Origin: Bacteroidota bacterium
GTDB lineage: Bacteria; Bacteroidota; Bacteroidia; Chitinophagales; Chitinophagaceae
NCBI GenBank assembly: GCA_023436685.1
Contig: JAEZIL010000093.1
Span: 1-5,943, forward strand
Length of the DNA stretch: 5,943 bases
Reading direction: 5' to 3'
The translations under genes and the position numbers were made by a program. Below, piece by piece: positions 1 through 5,574 of this stretch. Within the stretch, counting starts at the first letter, position 1; every line of letters starts with the position of its first letter. The notes under the pieces are model-generated. The model saw nothing but the letters and a program-made list of their open reading frames with translations. It did no database searches and was not told the DNA's origin.

Positions 1-526
1 CTCGTATGCCGGTTGCAGGGGGAGAAATTACTGGTATCGAATCGACCGTTGGTGTATTGGCAAGCGATGTGCCGTAGCTGTAGCGGAAGATGGCGTCATC
101 GCCCGAGGCAAAAGTGTACCAGTTGCCTGTAGCATCATCTTTCACGGTAGTAGCGCCATAAACAGGCCCTGTGTAGCCTGTGGGAAGATCGGTATAGGCG
201 GGGGAGCCGGTTACGGGGTTGGTGCCCATGCTTGCTATTCTGATATAATTGGTAGCCCACCAGGGGCATATTACCTGGTACCAGTTGCCATTGTCGTGGT
301 GCATTTCTACTTGTGAACCATTGGTTAGCCCAAAGCCCCAGCTAAGCGCAGTAGGGGTGTAATACTGGTCAACGCTGAAAATACTATCGGCCCAGCTATA
401 GGTTGCTGCATCGTATGGGGTTGAGAGGGTTACGGTATCGTACTGGCACACAGTATCGGGCGCTATTATTTGCGCACGTGTGGCTATGCTTAGTAAGCAT
501 AAAAGAAAAATAAGACAGGGCCTCAA
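1..526 (-). CDS. Secreted beta-propeller-like repeat protein, N-terminal part (runs off left edge)
   Basis: This minus-strand frame is open for 175 codons from 526 to the window edge. No ATG lies in frame between the upstream stop and the signal peptide. The best start is the TTG at 526-524, which gives MRPCLIFLLCLLSIATRAQ, a short basic start, hydrophobic core and A-Q end typical of Bacteroidota signal peptides. Residues 22-50 (APDTVCQYDTVTLS onward) look like the opening strands of a PKD/Ig-like module. Two units then follow with G-N-W-Y at residues 80-83 and 134-137, 54 residues apart. They alternate with W-G-F-G-L-T-N (63-69) and Y-S-Y-G-T-S-L-A-N (149-157). From memory this matches the blade pattern (FGNSLTNTP ... 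NWY) of large secreted beta-propeller proteins in this phylum, many of which end in T9SS or gliding-type sorting domains. The C-terminus is outside the window. Function is unknown; adhesion or surface structure is inference. The gene is divergent from the one at 643. Confidence 0.75.
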   Translation of the reverse strand, partial: MRPCLIFLLCLLSIATRAQIIAPDTVCQYDTVTLSTPYDAATYSWADSIFSVDQYYTPTALSWGFGLTNGSQVEMHHDNGNWYQVICPWWATNYIRIASMGTNPVTGSPAYTDLPTGYTGPVYGATTVKDDATGNWYTFASGDDAIFRYSYGTSLANTPTVDSIPVISPPATGIR

Positions 527-598
527 ATCGCAGAGTTTAAGATTTAAATATAATAATAAATAACAGGATATGAAGTGCTGTAAACCTTATGTTTTCTG

Positions 599-617
599 TA
601 ATGTAAAGATTACATTA
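599..617. promoter_or_regulatory. 8-bp perfect dyad between divergent genes
   Basis: TAATGTAA-AGA-TTACATTA is a perfect inverted repeat with a 3-nt centre. It lies 25 bp before the ATG at 643 and about 73 bp before the TTG at 526, in the only intergenic space shared by the two divergent genes. Its AT-rich dyad form suits an operator for a dimeric regulator controlling one or both genes. It would make a weak RNA hairpin and has no T tract, so a terminator is unlikely. A TATGTTTT (588-595) just upstream resembles the Bacteroidota -7 box TAnnTTTG at 7 of 8 positions, but no clear -33 element accompanies it. The regulatory role is inference. Confidence 0.35.
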
Positions 618-642
618 GCACCCAATTGCAATACCCTGCCGT

Positions 643-1929
643 ATGAAAAAATTACTTTTTGCTGCTATCATCATTTTTGCAGCAGCCCTTACCACCCATG
701 CACAAACACGTATGATAGCCGAATCGTTCTACCGCTACGATACCAATGACATGGTAGATAAAGCGAAAGACTCGACCGATTATTTTTACGTAGCCGGAAG
801 CGGCAGGGGCAACGCACCAGGCGAAGAAAAAAACTATGATACCGCCGTATCTCAATTCCTGTTTACAACCGCGCCACAGCTGTACAGGCGCCGTGTACAA
901 ACTTTTGATGCGAATGACCATATACTTTCAGTTACCACCGAAGAACACATAAACGGCAACTGGGCATACGACGACCGTCATACAAACAGCTACAACAGCA
1001 GCGGCCAGCTACTTAGCGATACGCTGAGCGAATATGATATGGTAGCGGGTGTATGGAAGCCTTACATTATAACCGTGAACGCATACAACACAGCCGGCCG
1101 TATAGAGGCAAGCTATGCACTGTGGCTGAATGGAGGTACGGGCATATGGGATACCAACAGCCGTACCAGCATTTACTATAACACAGCCGGAGATGTTGTT
1201 CTTACAACGTATGATGAAGACCACGCAGGCAACCTGGTAGCCGATGACAGTGCTTTTTACACCTACAACAGCAGCCGCCAATTGGTGCATAAGTACAACA
1301 AAGTACGGGTAAGCGCCACCACCAACGACTGGGTACATGGCGAAGCCAAAACCTACAGGTATGATGCAAGTGGCAGGCTGGTATCGGAACACGAGCAGAC
1401 AGACCAATGGGGCAGCGGCCACCTGGATACTACCAGCCGTTATGTAAATACTTACGATGCTGCCGGCAATATAAAGACAGTAGTGTATAGCTGGAAAGAT
1501 GGACTTAACTGGAAGCCTAATGACAGCACAACCTTGAGGTACAATAGCGACCACCACCTTACCTACAGCCGCACCATGCAGTGGGATGGGTTTGCATGGG
1601 CCAACACTTTTAGCACAGTTACCTTCAACTACTATTACGGGCCATATACCCCAACAACTATAACCAACATAAGCAACACGGCCACGCCATTGAAGCTATA
1701 CCCTGTACCTGCCACTAACACACTGTATATTCAAACCAGTGAAAAAGAGCAGCAGCATTATACTGTAACCATTACCGATATGCAAGGCAAGCAAGTGCTG
1801 CACAATACATACATAGGCAATACTACAAGACAGTTAGAGATTAGCACACTACCCGCAGGTATGTACAACATTACCTTGCTGAGCACTAAAGGAGCCGTGC
1901 AGCATGGTAGGTTTATAATAACACGTTAG
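643..1929 (+). CDS. Secreted YD-repeat-like protein with T9SS type A sorting domain (copy 1)
   Basis: The 428-residue product begins with a signal peptide (MKKLLFAAIIIFAAALTTHAQ, cleavage near A20). Eight YD/RHS-like units start at residues 88, 117, 148, 179, 208, 240, 271 and 300, a period of 29-32. Each opens as Y-N/D-x-x-G-x-L/I and most carry W or G-x-W in the middle, for example YNSSGQLL, YDASGRLV and YDAAGNIK. Residues 349-428 are a T9SS type A sorting domain: a LYPVPATNTLYIQT strand, TVTITDMQGKQV, and LPAGMYNITL near the end. The protein should cross the outer membrane by T9SS and be released or anchored at the surface. Classical RHS/YD repeats are nearer 20 residues and belong to much longer proteins, so this is a distinct short relative with no toxin domain. 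The ATG lacks a Shine-Dalgarno sequence, as is usual in the phylum. The next gene, 41 bp downstream, is a paralogue. Substrate and role are unknown. Confidence 0.9.
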   Translation: MKKLLFAAIIIFAAALTTHAQTRMIAESFYRYDTNDMVDKAKDSTDYFYVAGSGRGNAPGEEKNYDTAVSQFLFTTAPQLYRRRVQTFDANDHILSVTTEEHINGNWAYDDRHTNSYNSSGQLLSDTLSEYDMVAGVWKPYIITVNAYNTAGRIEASYALWLNGGTGIWDTNSRTSIYYNTAGDVVLTTYDEDHAGNLVADDSAFYTYNSSRQLVHKYNKVRVSATTNDWVHGEAKTYRYDASGRLVSEHEQTDQWGSGHLDTTSRYVNTYDAAGNIKTVVYSWKDGLNWKPNDSTTLRYNSDHHLTYSRTMQWDGFAWANTFSTVTFNYYYGPYTPTTITNISNTATPLKLYPVPATNTLYIQTSEKEQQHYTVTITDMQGKQVLHNTYIGNTTRQLEISTLPAGMYNITLLSTKGAVQHGRFIITR

Positions 1930-1970
1930 TGTAAAAACCTTCACTAATTTCACTGCGCAAATAAACCCTT

Positions 1971-3224
1971 ATGAAAAAATACATTCTCTTCATAGCGATA
2001 TTGATCAGCTGCTTTACCGCACATGCGCAAAAGCGCCTTGTTGCTACCGCCGCATATATGCCAAGCCATACTACGGGTATGGACACTTTGACAGACACAG
2101 TTTGCTATACCTATGGCGGTAACAGATATACTACGCCAAACAATCTTAGAAATTTCGATACGGCTGCCCGCATGTTTCTAGATCAGGGAACATGGAAGGT
2201 AAAAAATTATGATATCCAAACATTCGATGCGAATGACCGCATACTTACGGATGGCCGGGTAGATAGGAATAATAGTGGCAATTGGGAATATGGAATACAA
2301 CAAGCCTTTACTTATGATGCTACTGGGAAACTTGTTACAGATACAGTATATATCTATGCAATAAGCGCAGGGTACTGGTATGCTATTGAATATACCAACT
2401 ATACCTACAATGCCGCCAACCAGGTAGTGAGTGAAACAATAATAGATTGGAATGAAATCACAAATACCTGGGGAAAAGATGAACGTATTCTATACCACTA
2501 CAATGCAGCCGGCTATTTAATTGTTAAGGAATATCAAGTGTGGCCATATATGGGCAGTGCATTTATAACCATGGATAGTACGAAATACACCTACAATGCT
2601 AACAATCTCTGTATTAGGATAGATATTCTTACTTGGAAAGACACATACTGGAGCGATTATAGTACGCAAGTATTTGCATACAATGGCAATGGTGATGTGG
2701 TAGCACAGTACGATCTTAGCGCAGCAGATACGTTGTCATCTCTGCTTACCTACTACAATGCCACCAACGACACTACCGCTACCACCTACCGTGCTAAACG
2801 TACCACATGGCTTATGGGCGATAGCACCATATATACATGGAATAGCGATGGTAACCCCGATACAGAATCACAAATGAGATGGGACGAATTTACCGCTAGC
2901 TACAGGCGGGCAGGTTTTTACAAATGTTATTACGAGCCATTTACACCCAACTCGGTAACTAACGTAAGTAAAGCTGCCGCACAACTGCAACTACACCCCG
3001 TACCAGCTACCAATACACTATACCTGCAAACGCAGGATAAAGAACAGCAGCACTACACCGTAACCATTACCGATATGCAGGGCAAGCAAGTGCTGCGCAA
3101 TACATACATAGGTAATACTACAAGGCAGTTAGATATCAGCACATTACCCGCAGGTATGTACAACATTACATTGCTCAGCAATAAAGGGGCGGTGCAGCAT
3201 AGTAAGTTTACCGTGGTGCGGTAG
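1971..3224 (+). CDS. Secreted YD-repeat-like protein with T9SS type A sorting domain (copy 2)
   Basis: This 417-residue paralogue of the preceding gene has the same layout. A signal peptide (MKKYILFIAILISCFTAHAQ) is followed by eight repeat units starting near residues 85, 115, 146, 177, 208, 237, 262 and 290, and a sorting domain at 338-417. The repeats are more degenerate toward the end (YNATNDTT, WNSDGNPD), and the last spacings shrink to 25-29. The bodies share only scattered motifs such as QTFDANDxIL and N-Y/F-DTA, whereas the last 79 residues match copy 1 at 66 positions. The 41-bp gap after copy 1 contains no terminator-like hairpin, so cotranscription is likely. The start is preceded by AAATAAACCCTT directly abutting ATGAAAAAA, very like the context of the gene at 3647, and has no Shine-Dalgarno sequence. 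The stop codon is 4 bp from that of the convergent ORF at 3229. Function is unknown beyond T9SS export, which is inferred from the domain. Confidence 0.9.
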   Translation: MKKYILFIAILISCFTAHAQKRLVATAAYMPSHTTGMDTLTDTVCYTYGGNRYTTPNNLRNFDTAARMFLDQGTWKVKNYDIQTFDANDRILTDGRVDRNNSGNWEYGIQQAFTYDATGKLVTDTVYIYAISAGYWYAIEYTNYTYNAANQVVSETIIDWNEITNTWGKDERILYHYNAAGYLIVKEYQVWPYMGSAFITMDSTKYTYNANNLCIRIDILTWKDTYWSDYSTQVFAYNGNGDVVAQYDLSAADTLSSLLTYYNATNDTTATTYRAKRTTWLMGDSTIYTWNSDGNPDTESQMRWDEFTASYRRAGFYKCYYEPFTPNSVTNVSKAAAQLQLHPVPATNTLYLQTQDKEQQHYTVTITDMQGKQVLRNTYIGNTTRQLDISTLPAGMYNITLLSNKGAVQHSKFTVVR

Positions 3225-3228
3225 TGTG

Positions 3229-3414
3229 TTATTGTTTATTAGCAGGCACCTCCTCTTGCGTGGTTTTGCTTTTTACAATATTAGGTTTCAGTTTTTTTCT
3301 ATATAACCGGTACTTTAAAAACGCACGCTCGGCCCGTTCCATAGCTTTATTAAATTGTTCCAGCACTTCGGCTATATAGCTTCGTTTCAAAGGGGATTTC
3401 CACTTAGCTGTCAT
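3229..3414 (-). CDS. Small basic helical protein, hypothetical
   Basis: The 61-residue ORF starts at ATG 3414 and its first 45 or so residues look helical and amphipathic (EVLEQFNKAMERAERAFLKY). It has 16 Lys/Arg against 6 acidic residues, no signal peptide and no membrane segment, and a polar tail (KSKTTQEEVPANKQ). It is unlikely to be a shadow because nothing is coded opposite it. A perfect -7-like box lies 13 bp before the start. I do not recognise the family. A cytoplasmic nucleic-acid-binding or structural role would fit the charge, but this is only inference. It is convergent with the copy-2 gene, with stops 4 bp apart and no terminator between them. Confidence 0.5.
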   Translation of the reverse strand: MTAKWKSPLKRSYIAEVLEQFNKAMERAERAFLKYRLYRKKLKPNIVKSKTTQEEVPANKQ

Positions 3415-3427
3415 AGGTTGTCTCTTT

Positions 3428-3435
3428 CAAAACTA
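3428..3435 (-). promoter_or_regulatory. Putative Bacteroidota -7 box for the small basic ORF
   Basis: On the minus strand this reads TAGTTTTG, an exact match to the Bacteroidota sigma-ABfr -7 consensus TAnnTTTG. It ends 13 bp before the ATG at 3414. A partial -33 match (ACTG, against TTTG) lies 19 bp further upstream near 3455-3458. The implied leader would be only a few nucleotides long, which is short but possible. The box supports the reality of the ORF but is an 8-bp motif and could be chance. Confidence 0.35.
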
Positions 3436-3526
3436 TCAGCTAGCAAGGCTATGCCAGTAAGTGCCTTTTCATGCGCAATAACAAATCATTATCAAACTGA
3501 GGTGCGACAGCTACATAAAAAGCCTG

Positions 3527-3560
3527 AGTGTTGAAAAAAGCAACACTGTTAAGTGTTTTT
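3527..3560. promoter_or_regulatory. Overlapping, mutually exclusive hairpins in the leader region
   Basis: Three segments lie in a row: AGTGTTG (3527-3533), CAACACT (3541-3547) and AGTGTT (3552-3557). The middle segment pairs perfectly with the first (7 bp, loop AAAAAAG) or with the third (6 bp, loop GTTA), but not both. On the plus strand the second hairpin runs straight into TTT, then GGG. On the minus strand the same hairpin is followed by GC and a run of six T, which is terminator-like. The site lies about 90 bp before the ATG at 3647 and upstream of the divergent ORF at 3414. A terminator/antiterminator switch or a simple insulating terminator are both possible. The stems are short and AT-rich, so stability is modest. 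Confidence 0.35.
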
Positions 3561-3624
3561 GGGTGCAGCAATGTAGCGGGGAATTGGGGAAATGCCACAT
3601 TTATGCATCATAGAATTTTATTTA

Positions 3625-3632
3625 TATCTTGG
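3625..3632 (+). promoter_or_regulatory. Weak -7-like box before the LamG gene
   Basis: TATCTTGG matches TAnnTTTG at all but one specified position and ends 14 bp before the ATG at 3647. I see no clear TTTG/TTG -33 element at the expected 17-23 bp spacing. It is offered only as a candidate start site. If it is real, the alternative hairpins at 3527-3560 lie upstream of the transcript and cannot act as a leader switch. Confidence 0.2.
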
Positions 3633-3646
3633 TAAAAATATCCCTT

Positions 3647-4735
3647 ATGAAAAAACTCTTTACTCTATCGCTTGTATTGCTGGGCATGCATACGCAGGCG
3701 CAAACCATGTACCCCGGCTTTATATCGGGCTGTATAGCCCGGTACGATTTCAACAGCATTACCTCCGGCCCGGTATCGTCGCTGGCCGATGTAAGCGGCA
3801 ATGGCAACCACAGCGCTATAGTGAACGACCTCACCACTACTACCGATTTTCGCGGCCGTGCCAACAAAGCCATGCTATTCAATGGTAGCAGCAGCTCGGT
3901 ATTTGTGCCCGATGCGCCTATACTTAACCCTGATCTTGAAGTATCGATAGTGGCCCTGGTAAGGTCCGATTCTTTTTATTCAGGTATTTGCCAGTTATCG
4001 GAAATTGTAGCCAAAGGCAAACAGCGGCTTACACCCGGCCATTACTACCTGGGCATAAGCGATAACAGGGCAGATGGTGAAGACTGCTATGCTTACGATG
4101 CTACACAAATGCAGGCCGAGCACATGTTTGGGCTGGTGTTTACCCCACAGCCCCCCGGCCACTTTGTACCGGCACACACATGGTATTTTATAGCAGCTAC
4201 CTACAATGGCCAGGAAACAAACATATATGCCGTACCTATGGACCCTCAAATGAAACTGGAAGGCATTGCTCCATACTTTATCGCACCGGCGGGTGGCAAT
4301 ATGGGTATCAATACCGATCCCCTAACAATTGGCCTGCACGATATGCAGCTATATCCTTACTGGTTCAATGGCGCTATGGATGAGGTGGCACTGTTTAACC
4401 GCGGCTTATCGAACACGGAAGTATACCAGGTGTATAGCTACCTGTGGGGTGCCACATTATCGGTAGAGGGCAGTGGGCTGCTGAATGATATTACCGCATA
4501 CCCTAACCCCGCCAGCAACAATATTACCATAGCAGGCAGCATTGCCGGTGCAGGCAGCATACAAATGGAAGTGTACAATGCTATGGGGCAAAGGCTGATG
4601 GCCGAGCATATAGCAGCCGGCAATGGCATCCTGCAACACAAGTTAAACACCGCCAACCTGCCCGCGGGGCTATACAATATAAGGCTAAATGCAGCAGGTA
4701 TTAGCCGCAGCATAAATATTAGTATACAGCGTTAA
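3647..4735 (+). CDS. LamG-like (concanavalin A-fold) surface protein with T9SS type A sorting domain
   Basis: The product is 362 residues from ATG 3647. An in-frame TTG at 3629 would add six residues (VKISL after the start) before MKKLF and spoil the signal peptide, so the ATG is preferred. The signal peptide is MKKLFTLSLVLLGMHTQAQ. Residues 26-267 form a LamG/jelly-roll domain: ARYDFNS and DVSGNGNHSA at the front, KAMLFNGSSSSVFVP, then HTWYFIAATYNGQETNIY, and the closing WFNGAMDEVALFNRGLSNTEV helix typical of LamG-like domains. Residues 283-362 are a canonical type A sorting domain (AYPNPASNNITI, YNAMGQRL, NLPAGLYNIRL). Such domains usually bind carbohydrate or protein at the surface; no catalytic residues are apparent, so an adhesin or binding role is inferred. 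Its sorting domain is clearly different from those of the 643/1971 pair. It ends 19 bp before a strong terminator and is probably monocistronic. Confidence 0.9.
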   Translation: MKKLFTLSLVLLGMHTQAQTMYPGFISGCIARYDFNSITSGPVSSLADVSGNGNHSAIVNDLTTTTDFRGRANKAMLFNGSSSSVFVPDAPILNPDLEVSIVALVRSDSFYSGICQLSEIVAKGKQRLTPGHYYLGISDNRADGEDCYAYDATQMQAEHMFGLVFTPQPPGHFVPAHTWYFIAATYNGQETNIYAVPMDPQMKLEGIAPYFIAPAGGNMGINTDPLTIGLHDMQLYPYWFNGAMDEVALFNRGLSNTEVYQVYSYLWGATLSVEGSGLLNDITAYPNPASNNITIAGSIAGAGSIQMEVYNAMGQRLMAEHIAAGNGILQHKLNTANLPAGLYNIRLNAAGISRSINISIQR

Positions 4736-4754
4736 GCTATTATAACATCGTAAT

Positions 4755-4788
4755 GAAACAGCCTCTCTTATCCAAGAGAGGCTGTTTC
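4755..4788. terminator. Strong bidirectional terminator hairpin
   Basis: A perfect 15-bp stem (GAAACAGCCTCTCTT at 4755-4769 paired with 4774-4788) closes an ATCC loop. It starts 19 bp after the stop at 4735. The AAA at one base of the stem and TTT at the other give a short U run in either direction (TTTCTGTTAT on plus, TTTCATTACG on minus). It therefore suits termination of both the LamG gene and the minus-strand genes that converge from 5563. Confidence 0.85.
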
Positions 4789-4843
4789 TGTTATGGGTTG
4801 ATGGCTTCCCCTAAATGGCTGCCAGGTACTTATTATGCCACGC

Positions 4844-4875
4844 TGCAAGTGCATTTCCCTCAATATGCACTTGCA
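4844..4875. repeat. 11-bp inverted repeat in the convergent intergenic region
   Basis: TGCAAGTGCAT (4844-4854) and ATGCACTTGCA (4865-4875) are perfect reverse complements separated by 10 nt. The dyad lies 26 bp past the minus-strand stop at 4901 and 55 bp past the main terminator. It lacks a T tract on either strand, so it is not a classical terminator. It could be a 3'-end protective hairpin or a protein-binding dyad. No function can be assigned. Confidence 0.5.
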
Positions 4876-4900
4876 AATCTCCTACCCATGGAAGGTAGTA

Positions 4901-5563
4901 TTAGTAGTAGTAGTATTTGTTAACAACAATAAATTGTTCTAATTCAGATTCTGACCGAGCTCTTGTTATATTACCTTGTTGTCTTTTTCTAAGGCAATAA
5001 CTGTTATTGCAAGACCTTCTAAAGGGTAGGATTGCATATTATATACTACAGTGTCACCACCGCTCGAATAGTTGTTTGTAGACTCTGAAGATCTTGCAAT
5101 ACGGTAATCTGCATTGAGCAAAATCGTATCTGTGCTTTCTGCAATGGTAGAAAATTGTTTTTTTGTATCGTCATATTTATAAGTACTTACTACATACGAA
5201 AACTTGTCGATAGGCATGACTACTTGTTTATTATATTTCTTGCCTGCAATAGAACATACATTGTAATCTGTGTAGCCTTTTTCATCCAAGTGATAAACGA
5301 CCTGTCTTTTTTCGAATGGTGAGTTTCTATACATGAGAAATCCATTTTGGCTAAATGAATCTACCAAAATGTTTGTTCGCTTATCCTGTACCAATTTTCC
5401 TTGTACGGTTTTAGTGCTATAAGTTTCGCGGGTCACTTTTTTTACCCTGCCTTTATAACCTTCTTTTAAAAATATCAGGTACCTCGCAAGCGGTATTATA
5501 AGTTTGTGCAAAAGCCGGTGTGAATATTAGTGTTATAATAAATTGGATCAGTATGGATTTCAT
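4901..5563 (-). pseudogene. Frameshifted gene for a small secreted protein (downstream paralogue)
   Basis: Three frame segments make one ancestral protein of about 220 residues. From ATG 5563, MKSILIQFIITLIFTPAFAQ is a clean signal peptide, followed by TYNTACEVPDIF. That frame soon stops, but the sense continues in the +1 frame as KEGYKGRVKKVTRETY after the T/A run at 5464-5472, where one base too many fits. The central frame stops at 4966 just after ALEKD. Near 4975-4983 a one-base loss relative to the neighbouring copy hides the natural ending, QGNITRARSESELEQF then VVNKYYYY, with stop at 4901. The neighbour reads ALEKDKIGNVTK there, and ends in YKYEYYQ. No recognised domain; the tyrosine-rich beta-strand pattern is loosely YD-like. 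It is shorter and more AT-rich than the T9SS genes and has no sorting domain. Either it is a decaying gene or the assembly has indel errors; I favour decay because about 3.6 kb of nearby coding sequence is intact. Calling a CDS at 4966-5511 would give a wrong N-terminus. Confidence 0.75.
4903..4914. repeat. Short AGT trinucleotide run
   Basis: Four AGT units in a row are preceded by AGTATT and followed by ATT. On the minus strand they are the TAC codons of the C-terminal Tyr run and overlap the stop codon of the ancestral frame at 4901-4903. The run is short and is explained by coding rather than by an independent microsatellite. Confidence 0.5.
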
Positions 5564-5574
5564 AATTGGTGATA

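Noticed and set aside
1009..1557. 182-residue open frame on the minus strand
   Set aside because: It lies wholly opposite the well-supported repeat gene at 643-1929, and its composition (runs of V, I, C, Y) is what antisense of the Tyr/Asn/Thr-rich repeat codons produces.
643..3224. RHS/YD polymorphic toxin or contact-dependent system
   Set aside because: There is no C-terminal toxin domain, no conserved RHS core cleavage motif and no immunity gene. The proteins end in T9SS sorting domains.
3629..3646. TTG start six codons upstream of the LamG gene ATG
   Set aside because: It would put a hydrophobic VKISL before the basic MKK of the signal peptide, and the TTG falls inside the candidate -7 box. 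The ATG at 3647 fits better.
3592..3888. 98-residue plus-strand open frame, with an 86-residue minus-strand frame opposite
   Set aside because: Both overlap the signal peptide and first LamG strands of the gene at 3647 in other frames and show no coherent protein character.
4438..4713. 91-residue hydrophobic minus-strand open frame
   Set aside because: It is antisense to the sorting domain of the LamG gene; the Leu/Ala/Pro/Cys-rich composition is a reflection of that coding strand.
4901..4920. AGT microsatellite as a phase-variation tract
   Set aside because: Only four units, at the very end of a coding region as Tyr codons. Trinucleotide changes would not shift the frame.
4901..5563. Programmed frameshifting to join the frames
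   Set aside because: It would need both a +1 and a -1 event in one gene, with no stimulatory stem or classical slippery heptamer. The neighbour is broken at a different place, so decay or sequencing error is simpler.
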